A stretch of 64,000 nt of DNA from positions 3,100,001-3,164,000 of the forward strand of contig OX638377.1 of NCBI GenBank assembly GCA_951813615.1, in the 5' to 3' direction. Position 1 is the first letter of the stretch. Every line of letters starts with the position of its first letter. A program made the position numbers and the translations under genes. Positions 50,726 to 58,114 of this stretch are shown in pieces. The DNA is from an uncultured Latescibacterota bacterium (GTDB lineage Bacteria; Latescibacterota; UBA2968; UBA8231). The notes below the pieces were generated by a model that saw nothing but the letters and a program-made list of their open reading frames with translations, searched no databases and was not told the DNA's origin.

Positions 50726-51879
50726 AGCCTTTTGCCCGCATCCCCGCGGCCATTCCCCGCTCGGGCATCCGCGAAATCATGGACTTGGCTTGGGCCGTCG
50801 AGAAGACGGGCGAGGTCATCCACCTCGAAGTCGGCCAACCCGATTTTGCCACCCCAGAGGCCATCGTCGAGGCCACCTGTCGCTACGCGCGCGCCGGCCA
50901 CACCAAGTACGTGCCCAATGCCGGAGTCGATGCGTTGCGCGCAGCCGCAGCTCGCCACTTTGAGCGCCGCACCGGCGTGCCGACCACCAGCGAAAACATC
51001 CTCGTCACCCCCGGCGCGGTCATGAGCGTGGCGACCTCTTTCCTCGCCCTGCTCGAACCGGGCGACGAGGTCCTGTTGCCCGATCCAGGCTGGCCCAACT
51101 ACGAAATGGCCGTCTCCATCGTCCACGGCCAACCCGTCTTTTACAATCTGCGGGCGGAAAACCACTTTTTGCCCGACCTCGACGAAATCGACCGCCTAGT
51201 CAGCCCCCACACCAAGCTCCTCCTGCTCTGCACGCCCTCCAACCCCACCGGTCAAGTGTACGACGAAACGCTAATGCGCGAGCTCATGGACTTGGCCCAG
51301 CGCCACAACTTGTGGGTGCTATCCGACGAGATCTACGGTCAGATCGTCTTTGACCAACCGCACCAGAGCGCTCTGCCGCACGACGCGGACGGGCGCGCCA
51401 TCATCGTCTCTGGCATGTCCAAAAGCTACGCCATGACCGGCTACCGAGTCGGCTTCACCCGTGCCAATCCCGAGTACATCGAAATAGCCACTAAGCTCCA
51501 AGAGCCGTTTATCTCGTGCGGCACGGGCTTTTCCCAGCTAGCGTCAGCCGACGCGCTCGATGGCCCGCAAGACGACGTAGCCGCCATGTGCCGCGCCTAT
51601 GCGCGCCGCCGAGACATCGCCCTCAATGTCCTGCGAGAATACGGCTTGTACCGCTACACCCCGGGCGGCGCGATCTACCTGATGATCGACATCTCCGCGG
51701 CTGGCATGGACTCGGGCGAATTCGCCGTCCGGCTGCTCAAAGAAAAACGCGTGGCCGTGGCTCCGGGCAGCACCTTCGGCCAGATGTGCCGCGACCACGT
51801 GCGCATCTCCATCGCCGCCTCCGAAGAGCACATCCGCCGAGGCGTAACCACCATCTGCGAATTCGCCCAACAGGTGTAG
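50722..51879 (+). CDS. Class I/II pyridoxal-phosphate aminotransferase
   Basis: 385 residues, ATGA overlap with nadX. Fold type I: HLEVGQPDFATPEAI, LVTPGAVMSVATSFLALLEP, DPGWPNYEM, CTPSNPTGQVY (Asn/Pro), and VLSDEIYG with the cofactor Asp. The Schiff-base Lys is in SGMSKSYAMTGYRVGF, and the substrate Arg is near HVRISIAAS. It resembles aspartate/aromatic aminotransferases of the AspC/YbdL group. It forms an operon with aspartate dehydrogenase and, after a stop-codon palindrome, the PhyH-type oxygenase. Confidence 0.92.
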   Translation: MKPFARIPAAIPRSGIREIMDLAWAVEKTGEVIHLEVGQPDFATPEAIVEATCRYARAGHTKYVPNAGVDALRAAAARHFERRTGVPTTSENILVTPGAVMSVATSFLALLEPGDEVLLPDPGWPNYEMAVSIVHGQPVFYNLRAENHFLPDLDEIDRLVSPHTKLLLLCTPSNPTGQVYDETLMRELMDLAQRHNLWVLSDEIYGQIVFDQPHQSALPHDADGRAIIVSGMSKSYAMTGYRVGFTRANPEYIEIATKLQEPFISCGTGFSQLASADALDGPQDDVAAMCRAYARRRDIALNVLREYGLYRYTPGGAIYLMIDISAAGMDSGEFAVRLLKEKRVAVAPGSTFGQMCRDHVRISIAASEEHIRRGVTTICEFAQQV

Positions 51880-51906
51880 GGGGCGGTTTACAAACCGCCC
51901 CTACAC
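51874..51906. repeat. Gene-end palindrome of the GTAGGGG-GCG type, overlapping the aminotransferase stop
   Basis: The left arm GTGTAGGGGGCGGTTT and right arm AAACCGCCCCTACAC pair except for one extra G. The stop codon TAG (51877-51879) is inside the left arm. It is related to the ribB-end palindrome at 3282-3320. Confidence 0.78.
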
Positions 51907-51932
51907 ATTAAAAAATCAGAGGAAAATTCTCT

Positions 51933-52691
51933 TTGGACCGCGAACTGTTGCAACGGGGCTTTGTCCCCCAGCCGCTGACGCCCGCGCAATACAGCGAATT
52001 GGACACCAACGGCTTTATCATCTTGGAAGGGGTCATCACACCCGACTGGCTGGCCGAGTTGCGCCATGCTTTTGACGCGATCTTTGCTCGCGAGGGCGAC
52101 GAAGCCGGTGCTGAGGTTGCCCAGATGGACGGCGTGCGCCGCCTCGCCGATTTGGTCAACAAGGGGACCGTTTTCGACGCCGTGTACCTACAGCCAACGC
52201 TACTGACCGCGGTCTTCCACGTCTTGCAGCGCCCATTCAAGCTGCACTCGATCAACGGGCACGATCCACTGCCCGGCAGCGGCTTACAGATCCTGCACGC
52301 GGATTGGGGGCAACCCACCGTCCCCGGCGGGCCGTACCACGTCGTCAACTCCATGTGGATGCTCGACGATTTCACCGCAACCAACGGCGCGACCCGCTGC
52401 GTCCCCGGCAGCCACCACAAACCCGGCAGAATCACCGACTACATGGACGACCGCTTGGCCGATCACCCCGAGCAAGTGCAGCTAACGGGCCGTGCTGGCT
52501 CGGTCGCCGTGTTCAACGGCAGCCTCTGGCACAGCTCGTATCGCAACGACAGCAGCGACCCCCGTCGCACCCTGCACTGCGCCTTTATCGCCCGCGAGCA
52601 CCCGCAGCAGACCAACCAACGCGAGTACTTGCGACCCGCAACGGCCCAACGACTCTCGCCGCTAGCGCGCTACATCCTCGACGTAGAGTGA
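51933..52691 (+). CDS. Phytanoyl-CoA dioxygenase-family (PhyH) protein
   Basis: 252 residues, TTG start with AGAGGA nine bases upstream. The non-heme iron, 2-oxoglutarate fold is shown by H-x-D in ILHADWGQ (about residue 123), the distal His in GSLWHSSYRND, and the 2-oxoglutarate Arg in DPRRTLHCAF. An early segment, LDTNGFIILEGVITPDWLAE, is typical. The family hydroxylates small molecules as well as acyl-CoA; many paralogues occur in Latescibacterota-like genomes. The substrate is unknown. Confidence 0.9.
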   Translation: MDRELLQRGFVPQPLTPAQYSELDTNGFIILEGVITPDWLAELRHAFDAIFAREGDEAGAEVAQMDGVRRLADLVNKGTVFDAVYLQPTLLTAVFHVLQRPFKLHSINGHDPLPGSGLQILHADWGQPTVPGGPYHVVNSMWMLDDFTATNGATRCVPGSHHKPGRITDYMDDRLADHPEQVQLTGRAGSVAVFNGSLWHSSYRNDSSDPRRTLHCAFIAREHPQQTNQREYLRPATAQRLSPLARYILDVE

Positions 52692-52693
52692 AC

Positions 52694-53773
52694 CTAGAGG
52701 TATTTCTCGTACCCCTGCTTTTCTTTTAAACGATCCACCGCGTCTTTCACCTGCTGAGCGGCCCCTTTCGCGCACACCAGCAGCGCGTCTTCAGTATCCA
52801 CCACGACCAAATCCTCCACTCCCAACAGCAGCACGACTTTGTCGGCCTGCCCGTACACCGTCGAACGGGCCGCGTCCAACGCCACCACCTCACCCGCCAG
52901 CAAATTGCCCGCCGCATCCGTCGGCAATACGTCCGTCAGTGCCGCCCAAGAGCCGATGTCGCCCCAGTCAATATCCGCCTCTAGCGTCGCCACCTTGGGC
53001 GCGCGCTCGACCAAGGCGTGGTCGATGGAGATCGGCTTGAGTTTTGGGTACTCGCGGGCGATGACCGCTTCCTCTTCCGGCGTGCCAACGGCTGCTTGGA
53101 TGCGCTGCAACCCGTCGTGCATTTCCGGCTCAAAGCGGGCGAAAAGCTCCAGCACGGTCGCCGCCTTCCAGGCAAACATGTTGCTGTTCCATAAATAATG
53201 GCCGCTCGCCACGTACTCAGCTGTCTGTTGTGCGGCAGGCTTTTCAGTAAACTCGGCGACTTCGTACACCGGCGTCCCGTCCACCTCTGCCAGCACGGGA
53301 CCGCGACGGATGTAGCCATAACCGGTCTCAGCACGCGTCGGCTTGACCCCAAGCGTGAACAAGTAATCTGGCCGATCGGTTAGGGCTTGGTCGGCGACCT
53401 GCAACAAGCGGCAAAACTCCTCGGGGCGACCTATGTAGTGGTCCGATCCCAAGCTGGCGACCGTGCAGCCCGGATGGCGGGCCTCTAGCAGTGCGCACTC
53501 CAAGCCGATGGCCGGCCCGGTATTGCGCAGCGCCGGCTCGACGATAAGCTGCTCGGGCGGCAGCACTGGCACCTGCTCGCTCACCAGCGACTGCAACGGA
53601 TCTCCAGTCGATACGTACACATCGGCTGGCGCGGCAATCGCGCCAATGCGGGCGACCGCGTCTTGCAGCATGGTCCGCTCGCCGGCCATGCAGTGAAACT
53701 GCTTGGGCTTGCGTGCACGGCTATAGGGCCACAGCCGCGTGCCGACCCCTCCGGCGCGAATGACGAATTTCAT
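52694..53773 (-). CDS. manC: Mannose-1-phosphate guanylyltransferase
   Basis: 359 residues, the single-domain form without a phosphomannose isomerase half. GGGAG lies six bases before the ATG. The nucleotidyltransferase motif is RAGGVGTRLWPYSRARKPKQ near the N-terminus, followed by TMLQDAVARI. Others are NTGPAIGLECALL, LGSDHYIGRP, ETGYGYIRRG, FTEKPA and LWNSNMFAW. It makes GDP-mannose from GTP and mannose 1-phosphate for surface glycans. It converges with the PhyH gene, three bases between stops. Confidence 0.94.
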   Translation of the reverse strand: MKFVIRAGGVGTRLWPYSRARKPKQFHCMAGERTMLQDAVARIGAIAAPADVYVSTGDPLQSLVSEQVPVLPPEQLIVEPALRNTGPAIGLECALLEARHPGCTVASLGSDHYIGRPEEFCRLLQVADQALTDRPDYLFTLGVKPTRAETGYGYIRRGPVLAEVDGTPVYEVAEFTEKPAAQQTAEYVASGHYLWNSNMFAWKAATVLELFARFEPEMHDGLQRIQAAVGTPEEEAVIAREYPKLKPISIDHALVERAPKVATLEADIDWGDIGSWAALTDVLPTDAAGNLLAGEVVALDAARSTVYGQADKVVLLLGVEDLVVVDTEDALLVCAKGAAQQVKDAVDRLKEKQGYEKYL

Positions 53774-53846
53774 TTGACACTCCCGTACAGGTGAATTCAG
53801 TACCGGGCAATATAACCAATCGCCCAGCCCCGAGCAGGGCGCACTA

Positions 53847-53874
53847 TTGACAGCTTAACCTGATGCTGTACTAT
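53847..53874 (+). promoter_or_regulatory. Promoter of the ispH-BMC operon
   Basis: Consensus TTGACA (53847-53852) and TACTAT (53869-53874) are separated by 16 bases, about 33 bases before the ispH ATG. AAGGA lies seven bases before the ATG. Confidence 0.68.
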
Positions 53875-53907
53875 GTACTTCTGTAGAAATTCCACAAGGA
53901 ACTTCGC

Positions 53908-55164
53908 ATGGCCTATCAGCAATTCGACCAGGTCCCCAATCATTACGCCGGTCCCACCATCCAGCGCGTCAAGGACTACCGCCTGAAAAACGGCAAGCGT
54001 TCGCTGTGCCCGACGCTCCTGCAAATCGGTCAGCTACAGGTCTTAATCCCTCGGCACTTTGGCTTCTGTTTCGGGGTTGAGCGGGCCATTCACATGGCCT
54101 TTTCAGCCGTCAAGGAAAACCCGGATCGCAACGCGTACCTCGTCAGCGAAATCATCCACAACCCCTTGGTCAACAACGACCTCAAAAAGCAAGGCGTCCG
54201 CTTCATCTACGACTCCGAGGGAGACCGCCAAGTCTCCGAGGAGGAACTGAGCAGCGACGACATCGCGCTCATCCCGGCCTTTGGCACCACCATGCAAATC
54301 GAGGACTCACTTCGCCAAAGCGGCATCGACATTGAGTCCGAGGAATACCGAACAAATTACGATACCACCTGCCCCTTTGTGTCCAAGGTGTGGAAGCGCG
54401 GCGAGGAGCTAGGCCGCCAAGGCTATACCATCATCATCCACGGCAAGTACAACCACGAGGAGACCCAAGCGACTCATTCGCACACCGAGGAACACACCAA
54501 AACCCTAGTGGTGCTCGATGCCGCCGAAGCCGAGAAGGTAGCCGCGTATATCACGGGCGAGATGACACTCGCCGACTTTGAGTGCGTCTTTGCCGGCAAA
54601 AGTTCAGAGGGTTTCGACCCGCAAAAAGACCTAGAGCGGGTGGCCGTGGTCAACCAGACGACCATGCTCGCCGAAGAAACACAGGAAGTGGCCGCTATTT
54701 TGCGCCGCGCCATGCGCCAGCGCTATGGCGCGGAAAACCTCGACTACCACTGCGCCGACACCAACGACACCCTGTGCTACGCCACCCACCAAAACCAGAA
54801 CGCCACGCGCTCGCTGCTAAGCTCCGATGCCGATTTGGCGCTGGTCGTCGGCGGCTACAACAGCTCGAACACCTCGCATTTAGTCGAGCTGTGCCTCCAA
54901 TCCATGCCGAGCTTCCTCATCGCCAACAGCGACGAGATCCTGTCGGACCAGCGCATCCGCCATTTCGACGTCCACGCCAAGGAAATAGTCGAGAGCGAAG
55001 ACTGGCTACCGCGCCCCCTTCCCGTGCGGCTGATCATAACCTCGGGTGCGTCCTGCCCGGACATCCTCATGAACCAAGTGTTGGAAAAGGTCGCCGGCTT
55101 GTACGGGTACAGTGCGCAAGAAATCGACGACGCCAGCTTGCAACTTTTTGAGGAAAGCCCGTGA
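53908..55164 (+). CDS. ispH: 4-hydroxy-3-methylbut-2-enyl diphosphate reductase (IspH/LytB), long form
   Basis: 418 residues, about 100 longer than E. coli IspH, as in the long cyanobacterial/plant-type form. The last step of the MEP pathway makes IPP and DMAPP. [4Fe-4S] ligands are C54 (FGFCFGVERA), C155 (TTCPFVSK) and C383 (GASCPDIL). Substrate His motifs are SEIIHNPLVNN and HGKYNHEETQATHSH. Its GTGA overlap with the first of three BMC vertex genes puts it at the head of a four-gene translationally coupled unit. Confidence 0.95.
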   Translation: MAYQQFDQVPNHYAGPTIQRVKDYRLKNGKRSLCPTLLQIGQLQVLIPRHFGFCFGVERAIHMAFSAVKENPDRNAYLVSEIIHNPLVNNDLKKQGVRFIYDSEGDRQVSEEELSSDDIALIPAFGTTMQIEDSLRQSGIDIESEEYRTNYDTTCPFVSKVWKRGEELGRQGYTIIIHGKYNHEETQATHSHTEEHTKTLVVLDAAEAEKVAAYITGEMTLADFECVFAGKSSEGFDPQKDLERVAVVNQTTMLAEETQEVAAILRRAMRQRYGAENLDYHCADTNDTLCYATHQNQNATRSLLSSDADLALVVGGYNSSNTSHLVELCLQSMPSFLIANSDEILSDQRIRHFDVHAKEIVESEDWLPRPLPVRLIITSGASCPDILMNQVLEKVAGLYGYSAQEIDDASLQLFEESP

Positions 55165-55463
55165 TACTCGGCCTCGTCAAAGGGCACGTGGTCTCCAGTG
55201 CCAAGGTAGATGCCCTTGAAGGCGAGAAGCTCTTAATAGTCGAGATACTCGCCGCCACGCCCGAAGGTTTGCAGCCCACGCAAAAGCACCTCGTCTGCAT
55301 CGACGGCGTGCAAGCGGGCGAGGGCGAACTCGTCGTCGTCGTGCAAGGTAGCTCGGCGCGGCAGGCACCGGGCATGGAGCAGATGCCCGTAGATGCGCTA
55401 ATCATCGGCATCGTGGATTCGCTGCAGGCGTTTGGACGCCCCCTAGAAAAGCAAGTCGCATGA
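55161..55463 (+). CDS. EutN/CcmL-family microcompartment vertex protein 1 (BMC-P)
   Basis: 100 residues, GTG start overlapping the ispH stop. Family pattern: GLVKGHVVSSAKVDALEGEK, LLIVEI, LVCIDGVQAGEGELVVVVQG, SSARQ, and PVDALIIGIVDS. EutN/CcmL proteins form pentamers that cap the vertices of bacterial microcompartment shells. It is the longest of the three copies, with an eight-residue tail after the usual end. No BMC-H hexamer gene lies in the window. ATGA overlap with the next copy. Confidence 0.93.
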   Translation: MILGLVKGHVVSSAKVDALEGEKLLIVEILAATPEGLQPTQKHLVCIDGVQAGEGELVVVVQGSSARQAPGMEQMPVDALIIGIVDSLQAFGRPLEKQVA

Positions 55464-55720
55464 GAGTCTGCCGCGTCATTGGCCACGTAGTCGCCAGCAG
55501 CAAACATCCCTCACTCGCCGGGCAGAAGATCATGGTGGTGCGCCCTGAAGACGAGGAGGGCGGCGCTTTGCAGGTGGCGGTGGATGGGGTCCAAGCGGGG
55601 GTCGGCAGCAAAGTACTAGTCGTGCAGTCAGGAGCCGCCGGGGCCGAGGTGACCGGAGCCGAGCGGCCGCCGTGCAGAAGCGTAATCGTGGGAATTATCG
55701 ACGAAGGGGTTGCCGAGTGA
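55460..55720 (+). CDS. EutN/CcmL-family microcompartment vertex protein 2 (BMC-P)
   Basis: 86 residues. RVCRVIGHVVASSKHPSLAG, KIMVVRP, ALQVAVDGVQAGVGSKVLVV, then CRSVIVGIIDEG match the family from end to end. It differs clearly from copies 1 and 3, so the three are old paralogues rather than recent duplicates. Starts and stops overlap both neighbours by four bases, pointing to coupled translation and matched amounts. Confidence 0.93.
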   Translation: MRVCRVIGHVVASSKHPSLAGQKIMVVRPEDEEGGALQVAVDGVQAGVGSKVLVVQSGAAGAEVTGAERPPCRSVIVGIIDEGVAE

Positions 55721-55980
55721 AGCTAGCCAAGGTGGTGGGAACCGTAGTGCTCTCGCAGTGCATTGAGCCGTTTCGCGGCCAGATATTGCACCTGACCCAA
55801 GACATCGACGAGCGCCTAGAGCCTATGGGCGAGGCCGAGGTCTGCGCGACTTGGGCGGCCCTGCGCGAGGGAGACGCGGTGATCGTCGAAGTCGCGCGCG
55901 AAGCCTGCAATGCCTTCGCCCCTCCCCTGCCTGTGGACGCAGCTATCGTCGGCAAGGTGGACGAGATACACCTCAGCTAA
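55717..55980 (+). CDS. EutN/CcmL-family microcompartment vertex protein 3 (BMC-P)
   Basis: 87 residues from the GTG at 55717, which overlaps the previous stop (GTGA). KLAKVVGTVVLSQCIEPFRG, LHLTQDIDERL, ALREGDAVIVEVAREACNAF, and PVDAAIVGKVDEIHL follow the pentamer pattern. AREACNAF replaces the usual G-x-x-AR loop and the central VAVD/GAG segment is altered, so it is the most divergent copy. Its stop overlaps the convergent small gene on the other strand. Confidence 0.9.
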   Translation: MKLAKVVGTVVLSQCIEPFRGQILHLTQDIDERLEPMGEAEVCATWAALREGDAVIVEVAREACNAFAPPLPVDAAIVGKVDEIHLS

Positions 55981-56270
55981 GCCGCACAGCGCTCGGCCCG
56001 AGCACCGCGCACCTTTTCCAACTCTATCATCCAAGCATCTTCGTACTGACGCAGCACCCGATACCACGCGCTCAGATCCGCTTCGCCGCGCAGGAGCTGA
56101 CGGGCGGTTTGATCGACGACTTGCTCGGCCCGCTGAACTTGGGGACGGGCGGCCGAACCGTGCATGGGAATGGGACCGAAAGCGCTTCGCACCCGATTGA
56201 TGACCGCGCTAAGCTCGCCGCCCAGGCGGGATATGGATGGGGACGTGAGGAATGCGCGCTGCCTGTGCAT
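55977..56270 (-). CDS. Small unknown protein under a palindrome-controlled promoter
   Basis: 97 residues, with AGGAGG six bases before the ATG and a near-consensus promoter 100 bases upstream, so it is real despite having no recognised family. Sequence features are a basic N-terminus, LGGELSAVINRVRSAFGPIP, then probably two amphipathic helices (VQRAEQVVDQTARQLLRGEA; WYRVLRQYEDAWMIELEKVR). No membrane segment or metal motif is seen. It converges on the BMC genes with a four-base stop overlap. Confidence 0.72.
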   Translation of the reverse strand: MHRQRAFLTSPSISRLGGELSAVINRVRSAFGPIPMHGSAARPQVQRAEQVVDQTARQLLRGEADLSAWYRVLRQYEDAWMIELEKVRGARAERCAA

Positions 56271-56335
56271 TGGAAACCTCCTGAGGGAGTACTGGCGCTT
56301 GGGGATGCGCCAGAGAGGACTTGGGGAATCGCTTT

Positions 56336-56386
56336 ACTGCACTTGTGTTCAGCAATTAACATACTGAACACAAGTGCAGTTGTCAA
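56336..56386 (-). promoter_or_regulatory. Consensus promoter embedded in a perfect 17-base inverted repeat
   Basis: On the minus strand TTGACA (56386-56381), a 17-base spacer and TATGTT (56363-56358) form a strong sigma-70 promoter. The spacer is exactly one arm of a perfect inverted repeat, ACTGCACTTGTGTTCAG (56336-56352) and its complement (56364-56380). The -10 box is in the 11-base loop. A repressor on these arms would cover the promoter. Confidence 0.8.
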
Positions 56387-56422
56387 GCAATTTTAATCCC
56401 TTGCAACGCGTTTTTTTCGCCC

Positions 56423-56791
56423 TCAAATTCTCCCTCTCCGCAGGCTAAACTCGCCGTTGTCCAGCCACCGCCAGCCCACGTAAAGCATCGCCAGCATCAA
56501 AGCAACTTTTAGCAGCAAAAGCGCAGCCCCAAAGACGCCGGCCACCAAGCTCCACGCGGCCCAAAATGTCAACCAAATTCCTGCGAGTAAGATCAAGGCC
56601 CCGACGACCCGGCCCAAGAGGCTTTCGCCGCGCAGCCAGCGCAGACCTATGTAGAGCGCTGCGGCAGCCAAAAGGGCAACCGCGACCGCGCCGAGTAAAC
56701 CAAAGAGGCTGCCGAACACGGGCCAAATCAGTTCGACCCCCCAAGCAACGCCCCCAATTAGCAATAGCACACCTAGTATTCTGGCCAACAT
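56423..56791 (-). CDS. Small membrane protein, last gene of the Psp-like operon
   Basis: 122 residues with about four hydrophobic helices (residues 3-20, 24-50, 60-80, 85-108), separated by short Arg-containing loops (GLRWLRGES, GWRWLDNGE). The two halves look like an internal duplication, with GLRWL/GWRWL at equivalent positions. There is no named family that I can assign. It begins 12 bases after pspA. By position it could take the role of PspB/C/G-type membrane partners. Confidence 0.72.
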   Translation of the reverse strand: MLARILGVLLLIGGVAWGVELIWPVFGSLFGLLGAVAVALLAAAALYIGLRWLRGESLLGRVVGALILLAGIWLTFWAAWSLVAGVFGAALLLLKVALMLAMLYVGWRWLDNGEFSLRRGRI

Positions 56792-56803
56792 GACCGGCCT
56801 CCT

Positions 56804-57469
56804 TTACGATGTCTGTTCCGCTTTCAGCGCGGCCAGTTCCTCCGCAACCTTGTGGTCGCGCTCGGCGCGGCGCTTAGCGGCCAATTCGCGCAGCACTTCG
56901 GCCTCGGCGACGGCCTGATCCACCTGTTCCTCAAAGCGCGCCAACTCGCGCTCGCTTTGCTGCACCCGCTGCGCGATCGAGTCAAAGCGCAGCGCGGGCG
57001 CGTCTTCGCCGAATGCTACACCGCGCTCGCGCTCGGCGCAACAGCGGGCGATCAGCTTGCCCCGCCGCGCGCGAATATCGCGCAGCTTTTGGCGCAGAAT
57101 TTCGACCTGCTCCTCTAGCTCAGCCACAGTATCGCAGCTTTCCGCCAGGGCCGGTTCCAGCCGCACGTGTGCTTGGTCTAGCTCCGTCTTCTGTATCAAG
57201 GCGAGCCGCGCGCCTTCGTCGTTTCCGGCTTCCACTGCGGCTGTGGCCTTCGCTTGCCACATCTGCATCTGCTCGGCGTTGCGCTCCAAGTCGCGCCCTA
57301 GACGCCGCTTGGTGGCCCGCGCCTTGACCAGCGCGGCTACGGCTTGGTCAACGGCCTGTTCTGCGTCGCGGACGATCTGATCCACCATCTTCGCCGGATC
57401 CTCGATTCGGTCCAGCACTTCGTTGAGGTTCGCTTTCCAGATGGTAGCGATTCGCTCTATTGTTCCCAT
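56804..57469 (-). CDS. pspA: PspA/IM30-family envelope-stress protein
   Basis: 221 residues from the ATG at 57467-57469, which has GGAGG six bases upstream; the longer open frame runs into the HTH gene. Start GTIERIATIWKANLNEVLDR, then DPAKMVDQIVRDAEQAVDQAV is the amphipathic helix and family signature, followed by a long coiled coil with ESCDTVAELEEQVEILRQKL. PspA binds damaged inner membrane and, in enterobacteria, inhibits PspF. The upstream HTH gene and sigma-54-like promoter fit a stress-induced operon. Confidence 0.93.
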   Translation of the reverse strand: MGTIERIATIWKANLNEVLDRIEDPAKMVDQIVRDAEQAVDQAVAALVKARATKRRLGRDLERNAEQMQMWQAKATAAVEAGNDEGARLALIQKTELDQAHVRLEPALAESCDTVAELEEQVEILRQKLRDIRARRGKLIARCCAERERGVAFGEDAPALRFDSIAQRVQQSERELARFEEQVDQAVAEAEVLRELAAKRRAERDHKVAEELAALKAEQTS

Positions 57470-57494
57470 GACATGCCTCCTATTGCATACACGC

Positions 57495-57701
57495 CTAAAG
57501 GCGCGGTGAAGCGGGGTTGGCGCTTTGGTCCGCCTGACAGCGCTGACGCTGACGCCGTGCAAAAGGCGATTCGATCTCGTATTTGCGGCAGAGCCGACTA
57601 AAACTGCGTATCGTGATCCCCAGTGCCCGGCTGGCATCCTGATTGCATTTGTAGATCCGCGCTACGCGCTCGATCTGCTCCCTACTAAATCCTCTGTTCA
57701 C
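57495..57701 (-). CDS. Stand-alone Fis-type helix-turn-helix protein at the head of the psp operon
   Basis: 68 residues from the GTG at 57699-57701, which has AAGGAGGA seven bases upstream; the open frame goes on to 57785 without a site. The pattern FSREQIERVARIYKCNQDAS, RALGITIRSFSRLCRKYEIE is the DNA-binding domain seen at the C-terminus of sigma-54 activators such as PspF and NtrC. No AAA+ domain is attached. pspA starts 25 bases after its stop. It may compete with a full activator for upstream sites, or act as a nucleoid-type regulator. Confidence 0.75.
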   Translation of the reverse strand: MNRGFSREQIERVARIYKCNQDASRALGITIRSFSRLCRKYEIESPFARRQRQRCQADQSANPASPRL

Positions 57702-57751
57702 CAAAGTATCCTCCTTGTTGGGTAAGGGATTTATCTCGTTTATAGGTTTAT

Positions 57752-57767
57752 AGCAAAGGTTGTACCG
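57752..57767 (-). promoter_or_regulatory. Candidate sigma-54 promoter of the psp operon
   Basis: On the minus strand CGGTACAACCTTTGCT has the -24 GG and -12 GC exactly ten bases apart (consensus TGGCAC-N5-TTGCT). Transcription would start near 57742, about 40 bases before the GTG of the HTH gene. Classic psp operons also use sigma-54. Confidence 0.65.
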
Positions 57768-57785
57768 CCGTTTTACGAAGGACAC

Positions 57786-58114
57786 AACTTATTTGTAAAC
57801 AATTAGATAGGGTTTCAAGAGGAGCGTAGTCATCGCCCGCATTTATGGCGGCGTTCGCCACTTTTGGCGACTGTCGCCAGCCGCTTGCACGGTACATCGC
57901 GGCGCGCGTTGACAGATTAAACGAGCTTGTTTTATGACATACTCTGTTATTTTTTCAACAAAGGCTTACCGCGGAAAAACCGCTTGAATCAATAGATTAA
58001 CTTGTCCATTTTGTCTTATATTCCATATTTATGTTTACAAAACTATGCCGCCCACGTATCCTGTTAGGGTATCTTTCGATCACTCAGTGATGGAGAAGTA
58101 ATGGAGAAACTCAG
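57786..58114. other. Gene-free divergent region between the psp operon and the desaturase gene
   Basis: It holds the tandem palindromes at 57846-57879, A/T-rich promoter sequence for the desaturase (TTGTCC 58002-58007 and TATTTA 58026-58031, an 18-base spacer) and a short palindrome ATCACT-C-AGTGAT (58079-58091) near the desaturase start. No tRNA or other RNA gene is visible. Confidence 0.55.
57846..57879. promoter_or_regulatory. Tandem palindromes, candidate upstream activator sites
   Basis: TGGCG-GCGTT-CGCCA (57846-57860) and TGGCG-ACTGT-CGCCA (57865-57879) share the same arms, with centres 19 bases apart. They lie about 111 and 130 bases before the predicted sigma-54 start, where enhancer-binding activators normally sit. 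Confidence 0.6.

Noticed and set aside
56336..56380. LexA/SOS box
   Set aside because: The arms contain TGTTC/GAACA, but the 11-base separation and long flanking symmetry do not match known LexA sites well enough to call.
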